In this document: positions 60,414-64,000 of the stretch, one piece after another
How the letters are laid out: each line of letters begins with the position of its first letter
Position numbering within the stretch: the stretch's first letter is position 1
Assembly: GCA_025370055.1 (NCBI GenBank)
Contig: CP073041.1
Coordinates: 2,914,001 to 2,978,000 of the forward strand
DNA: 64,000 nucleotides
Reading direction: 5' to 3'
Source: Woronichinia naegeliana WA131
GTDB lineage: Bacteria > Cyanobacteriota > Cyanobacteriia > Cyanobacteriales > Microcystaceae
Translations under genes and position numbers: made by a program
Notes under the pieces: model-generated
Database searches by the model: none
What the model was told of the DNA's origin: nothing
What the model saw: only the letters and a program-made list of their open reading frames with translations

Positions 60414-60965
60414 TTAACTAGACTGACTCGCGTGGATCGCATTCTGGGCACGACGGAGTAGCCAATCAAAGCGGGCTTGAGCTAGGGGAATTTCTTCTAA
60501 CAAGACAGGGGATAGTTCTAAATCAGGACTAACTGAGTCCTGTCCAAGATTGAGTTCCGTTAAGGTGACTCGCAAACGACTGGATAGAAATAGGGCGATC
60601 GCGCGATAAAAACGAGAAGCAAAGCCAATGTCCTGGTGTAAGCGTTCGGTCAAGGCTAGACGAGATAGGGACAAGACAACAGAATCTTCTAAGGTTTCGA
60701 TAGTGGCAGAAGGGGGATAACCGTCAATGAAAGACATTTCTCCCAAAACCTCACCACTGCCTAAACTGGCAACTTCCTTACTGCTGCCTAGGACATTGAC
60801 GGAAACAATCACGCTACCTTCAAAAATAATGTAGAGAAAGCTAGAGGGTTCACCCTCCCGAATTAAAACACTTCCCGCTGGAATCCGCTCGATCGCACCT
60901 TGGGTAACAATCCAGTCGAGGTCGTCGTCATTAAGTTCCCCAAAGAGGTAAAGAACTTTTTTCAT
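60414..60965 (-). CDS. Cyclic-nucleotide-binding domain protein
   Basis: A 183-aa protein with one CRP-type cNMP-binding barrel (residues 25-120): RIPAGSVLIREGEPSSFLYI, SLGSGEVLGEMSFIDGYPPSA (phosphate-binding cassette region with GEMSF), TIETLEDSVVLSLSR. No HTH follows; the remaining C-part is helical. The PBC lacks the canonical R-TAS of cAMP binders (here PPSATIE), so ligand binding is uncertain. It is separated from rnc by 73 bases on the same strand. Confidence 0.82.
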   Translation of the reverse strand: MKKVLYLFGELNDDDLDWIVTQGAIERIPAGSVLIREGEPSSFLYIIFEGSVIVSVNVLGSSKEVASLGSGEVLGEMSFIDGYPPSATIETLEDSVVLSLSRLALTERLHQDIGFASRFYRAIALFLSSRLRVTLTELNLGQDSVSPDLELSPVLLEEIPLAQARFDWLLRRAQNAIHASQSS

Positions 60966-61038
60966 GGGGCTTCTGGGTTGAAGGAAGGACGTTACTTGAC
61001 GATTATAGAAGGCTTTGGAAAGGATAGAACGGTGTTTT

Positions 61039-61755
61039 CTAGAATATCCCTAACTGTTTCAGCGTTTCGAGGGCGGCGGCCTTAGTTGCGTCCTGTTTAC
61101 TATGACCTTTGCCTTGACCGTAGGACTTTCCCTGTATGCTAACTTCAAAGGTAAATTCTTTGGCATGATCTGGCCCCGTTGCTGCAATCAAAACATACTG
61201 AGGCAATTCACCGCATTGGGATAAAGACCACTGTTGTAGTTGATTCTTAACATCAATTAAAGCCGTTCTCAGAGGTTGGCTATTAGGCGATCGCGGTTTG
61301 GTTAAGGCAGAGACTAAGAGGGATTGCACAAAAGAACGGACAGCTTCCAGACCCGAATCTAAAAAATAGGCCCCAACAATGGCTTCTAGGGTATTACTTA
61401 AAAGGGCTGGGTTATCCCGTTCTCCATTGCGATCTGCTCCTTTGCCCAGACACAGAATTTCTCCAAGGCCCAAAGTCCTAGCAAACTGAGCTAATTGCGC
61501 TTCATTGACCAGTTGGGAACGCAGCCGAGTTAATTCTGCTTCTCGAAAGCGAGGATATTTTTCGTACAAAAATTCTGCCACCAGGAAACCGAGAATCGAA
61601 TCCCCTAAAAATTCTAGCCGTTCATTATGTTGAGTGCCTGGGTTCTCATTGGCATAGGAACGGTGAGTTAAAGCCTGAAGCCAAAGGTATTCATGGGTAA
61701 AAGTCGGCAATGTTAACGGGAGCGGTGGGGATTGACTGGATTTAGTGATATTCAT
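61039..61755 (-). CDS. rnc: Ribonuclease III
   Basis: Cuts double-stranded RNA during rRNA and mRNA processing. The 238-aa protein has the signature HNERLEFLGDSILGFLVAEF (catalytic Glu and Asp), the second acidic site LLSNTLEAIVGAYFLD, and a C-terminal dsRBD (PQYVLIAATGPDHAKEFTFE, then GQGKGHSKQDATKAAALETL). Length and domain order are normal. Cyanobacteria often have two or three RNase III-like genes; this is the full dsRBD form. Confidence 0.96.
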   Translation of the reverse strand: MNITKSSQSPPLPLTLPTFTHEYLWLQALTHRSYANENPGTQHNERLEFLGDSILGFLVAEFLYEKYPRFREAELTRLRSQLVNEAQLAQFARTLGLGEILCLGKGADRNGERDNPALLSNTLEAIVGAYFLDSGLEAVRSFVQSLLVSALTKPRSPNSQPLRTALIDVKNQLQQWSLSQCGELPQYVLIAATGPDHAKEFTFEVSIQGKSYGQGKGHSKQDATKAAALETLKQLGIF

Positions 61756-61859
61756 AATACGCAGTTGAATTTTGTACTTGTGGTTTTAAATTTCCCGTTC
61801 AGCAGGTTGTTTAAGGCACAAATAATACTTAATTGTTGGTAAGAGGAATTAACTTAGAA

Positions 61860-62123
61860 CAGCAATTCCAAATTCAGAATGTAGTCCAAGATACAAAAGT
61901 ATTGAAGTGCTTACGGTCAAGGGGTTTTGTTTCAATATGTGGAATCAGCGTAATGCTCTATTTAGTAATTGATCAAGTTTGTTTGCAGGTTGCTGACTCT
62001 CCAAGAGGCTAAGATTCGAGGAGGAAGTACAAAAAACGCCAGAAATCAGCGAAATCTCTTTTGACCTCATAAAAGCGAGATAACGTCCGTATCTTATGTT
62101 ACCGTTTGAATTTGGAATTGCTG
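61860..62123. mobile_element. 264-bp MITE-like segment, TIR CAGCAATTCCAAATTCA
   Basis: CAGCAATTCCAAATTCAGAATG at its left end (61860) and TGAATTTGGAATTGCTG at its right (62123) form a 17-base inverted repeat, matching the ends of the ISNCY-type element at 21028-22464. No coding frame. Its right end is fused to the ISNCY transposase remnant. Confidence 0.75.
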
Positions 62124-62878
62124 CTTAGGGGACGACCTCTATAGTCGCCAACCGATGGCTGAACATTGTTTAGAGTACAATTACAACTTTATCTTTGTCT
62201 GTTTACCCACATCCCATCCAGCTCTCTATGATTGGGTCGCTTTCATGGAGGCGAACGGAGAAGTTAAAACTACTCAACAACGAGTTTGGAATGGGCGCTA
62301 CTTTGACATTTGGGACTATCGTTATCTCAATCAAATCCCTCTGCGCGAACAACAACCCGTCTTACTGGTCAATTGGTGTGAGGTGACAGTTAAGCGCGAG
62401 TCGGATGGTCAACTTCTCTATAGCAATAGCTGGATTACCAACCACGACCTGACTCCTCAACGGGTCATTCTGCTCTGCTGGACGCAGTCGTTGGCGAACC
62501 GAAAATGAGAATCACAATGTTCTCAAAACTCGGGGCTATCATTTAGAACATAATTTTGGGCATGGTCAGCAACATTTGTCCTCTTTTCTGCTGACCCTCA
62601 ACCTTCTGGCTTTCTTATGACCTACTGTTCTCCATCTGGTCGATGAACGCTATCAACGGGCTCGGATTCAGCGAGGGACTCGCCGGGGCTTTTTTCAAGA
62701 TGTTATTTGTCTGACCAAGTATCTGTTGTTTGAAAGCTGGCATCACCTTTTAGACTTTATGCTTGATGAGACCATCCCTGTTGCTCGCGTTAATTCCTCT
62801 TGATTGTGGATTGGATGTACGCAGCAGAAGCTTCCTATGTTCCGTATCATTTGCCACATTCCTAATTTGGAATTGCTG
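62124..62878 (+). pseudogene. ISNCY-type transposase, 3' half, decayed
   Basis: The frame from 62125 reads LGDDLYSRQPMAEHCLEYNY, WCEVTVKRESDGQLLYSNSW, and goes out of frame at about 62470-62500 (the next frame continues RTENENHNVLKTRGYHLEHN), then a TGA interrupts near 62619. The rest reads HLVDERYQRARIQRGTRRGF to SSstop at about 62802. It is related to but distinct from the 21050-22415 copy. The 5' half is missing and the terminal repeat ends at 62878. Confidence 0.82.
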
Positions 62879-63137
62879 CTTGATTAAATTTTGGTTTACG
62901 ACCTCTTCCTGGTTTGTTGTATAATCCCACTATGCTTTCTGATTCCCAACGCTTAAACCAGTTATAAATCGTTTTATAACTCACCTTGAAAATTTTCATT
63001 AATTGTTCTATTTTCATACCTTGATTTGCTAAAATTAGACAGTGCGCTCTTTGACGTACTTGATGATGTTTGCTTTGGTTATAGATTCTTTGTAGTAACT
63101 TGGCAGAAAGTAGATTTATCTCTCGAATAAATATCAT
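62879..63137 (-). pseudogene. IS630-like transposase, N-terminal HTH only
   Basis: The frame starting at 63137 has IREINLLSAKLLQRIYNQSK, QRAHCLILANQGMKIEQLMK and VSYKTIYNWFKRWESESIVG, the HTH part of IS630-like transposases, and ends at the ISNCY terminal repeat after GRKPKFNQ. Catalytic part absent. Confidence 0.75.
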
Positions 63138-63311
63138 AATTGCAGAAATTGATTAGCAACTTCTCTACTCTATCAGATTATTTATAATTTGTGTAATTAA
63201 TTTTGTACAATTACTTACTTCCCCTGCACCAGAAAAAAAATCTTAAATAACCTTACGGATTCTCCGTAAATATTGAATAATTAGTTTTGAACGTGTGACG
63301 AGGAATGTATT

Positions 63312-64000
63312 GTGAATTATTTACGTTTTTACTTAGTTGCTGAAGTTACAGCCTGTATATTAATGGCAGTCCAACCGACCTATGCCTCTAACGTTCCTGT
63401 CCAAGACACATCTTCCTCATCACCTACAACCTTGTCCAGGCTTCAGACAAAGCAAGACGACCCAATCCGTTCTGAGTATTCTAATCCGCATCAGCCATTG
63501 GCCAAGGCATTAAAAATTGATGAAAATAATCAGAATTTAGTCAATAGAACATTTGATTTGATTCAAGGAAAAATTCCAGTCGGTAATCCAGTCGATAATA
63601 TTGATTCTCAAAACCTGGAGCAGAACCAGAGCATTGGGCTCAGTAACCCGTCTGGTATTAAAAAACAGCCTGAAAGCCTAGGTAAGGTCCGAGAGATTAC
63701 CCAACTTCCCAATTCATCTTTAGATACCCCTGTTCTCCCTTCGGCTCCCTCATCGCCTAATGGTGTCATGGTTCCTAATCCAGAGATTATCATTAGATCT
63801 AATGGTACGGCTAATCCAGATATTCTCAATCCGACGGTTCCTGTCGCTCCTGTCTTACCCCGTGCTGTCGCGCCTCCAGTAGGGGATATGTCGATTTCTA
63901 ATATTACTGCCGGTTTTGACTCTGTTGATTTGGGGCCATCGGGTCAGGCAATGATACCTCGCCTGGTTTTACGGCAAGCTCCAGCGAAAGAAGTTTTGAT
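63312..64000 (+). CDS. PilQ-like secretin, N-terminal part (runs off window)
   Basis: A frame open to the window end, beginning with GTG 63312 preceded by GAGGA. A signal peptide (NYLRFYLVAEVTACILMAVQ, cleavage near TYAS) is followed by about 170 residues of low-complexity Pro/Asn/Ser-rich linker and then IPRLVLRQAPAKEVL, which resembles the STN (secretin/TonB short) domain start of cyanobacterial type IV pilus secretins (LVLRDAPVREVL type). At least 229 codons are visible. The secretin channel domain would be beyond the edge. An AMIN domain is not evident in the visible part. Confidence 0.65.
   Translation, partial: MNYLRFYLVAEVTACILMAVQPTYASNVPVQDTSSSSPTTLSRLQTKQDDPIRSEYSNPHQPLAKALKIDENNQNLVNRTFDLIQGKIPVGNPVDNIDSQNLEQNQSIGLSNPSGIKKQPESLGKVREITQLPNSSLDTPVLPSAPSSPNGVMVPNPEIIIRSNGTANPDILNPTVPVAPVLPRAVAPPVGDMSISNITAGFDSVDLGPSGQAMIPRLVLRQAPAKEVL

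Noticed and set aside
60155-60469. 104-aa minus-strand frame between ilvB and the cNMP-binding gene
   Set aside because: Overlaps the end of a well supported gene in another frame and has no recognisable domain or good start.

Overview
The window looks like a chromosome segment of a colony-forming, insertion-sequence-rich cyanobacterium, probably Chroococcales of the Microcystis, Woronichinia or Snowella type. The reasons are abundant HIP1 octamers (GCGATCGC) inside and between genes, a long cyanobacterial pyruvate kinase, a probable Yfr1 small RNA, PFE-type C-terminal sorting signals, many Uma2, RelE and DUF433-type accessory genes, and cyanobacterial IS families. The species assignment is inference. 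I saw no rRNA, tRNA or CRISPR array.

Layout. 1-771: end of an ISKra4-family element that has cut the front off a PAS histidine kinase (772-1683). 1802-7454: pyruvate kinase, two toxin-antitoxin pairs (RelE/Phd-like and DUF5615/DUF433), a frameshifted exported PFE-CTERM protein, a Uma2 nuclease and a DUF4346 protein. 7483-10469: an IS110 element split by an ISKra4 copy, lying between ends of a GCTAC...GTAGC inverted-repeat element. 10579-17837: housekeeping block with recN, corA, dapF, a GST, an FAH-fold hydrolase, rpsF, a 46-aa protein and aroQ, followed by a candidate Yfr1 RNA. 18194-38428: about 20 kb of almost pure mobile DNA. 38758-44179: gltS, a small membrane protein, a cupin, a DUF2934 membrane gene broken by an IS, and a HicB-like stub. 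44681-48393: a MITE, a universal stress protein, an intact IscB RNA-guided nuclease with its upstream omega (HEARO-type) RNA, and an FAD oxidase. 48606-63137: a decayed REP transposase, a secreted protein, a dynamin/Era-like GTPase, malic enzyme, a D,D-carboxypeptidase, a cation exporter, an M48 protease, ilvB, a cNMP-binding protein, rnc and decayed IS remnants. 63312 to the end: the N-terminus of a PilQ-like secretin.

The most striking structure is the nest at 23195-38428. Matching target-site duplications let the order be read: a diverged IS5/IS1182-like element (here IS-A') is split by several elements, one of which (IS5/IS427-like) is split by an IS4-like element, which is split by a younger IS-A copy, which is split by two ISKra4 copies and another IS4-like element. 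That is five levels, each with its own duplication (TAAATA, TA, AAAGGGAA, TAGCTA, then AATTGAAA, TTGTAAAG or GGCCAAACT). Small non-autonomous elements (MITEs) carrying the same terminal repeats as resident ISs occur in and around the nest. IS names are by protein family only, and IS-A is a local label for the element with ends GGGCTTGCTGAAAAA and target TANNTA.
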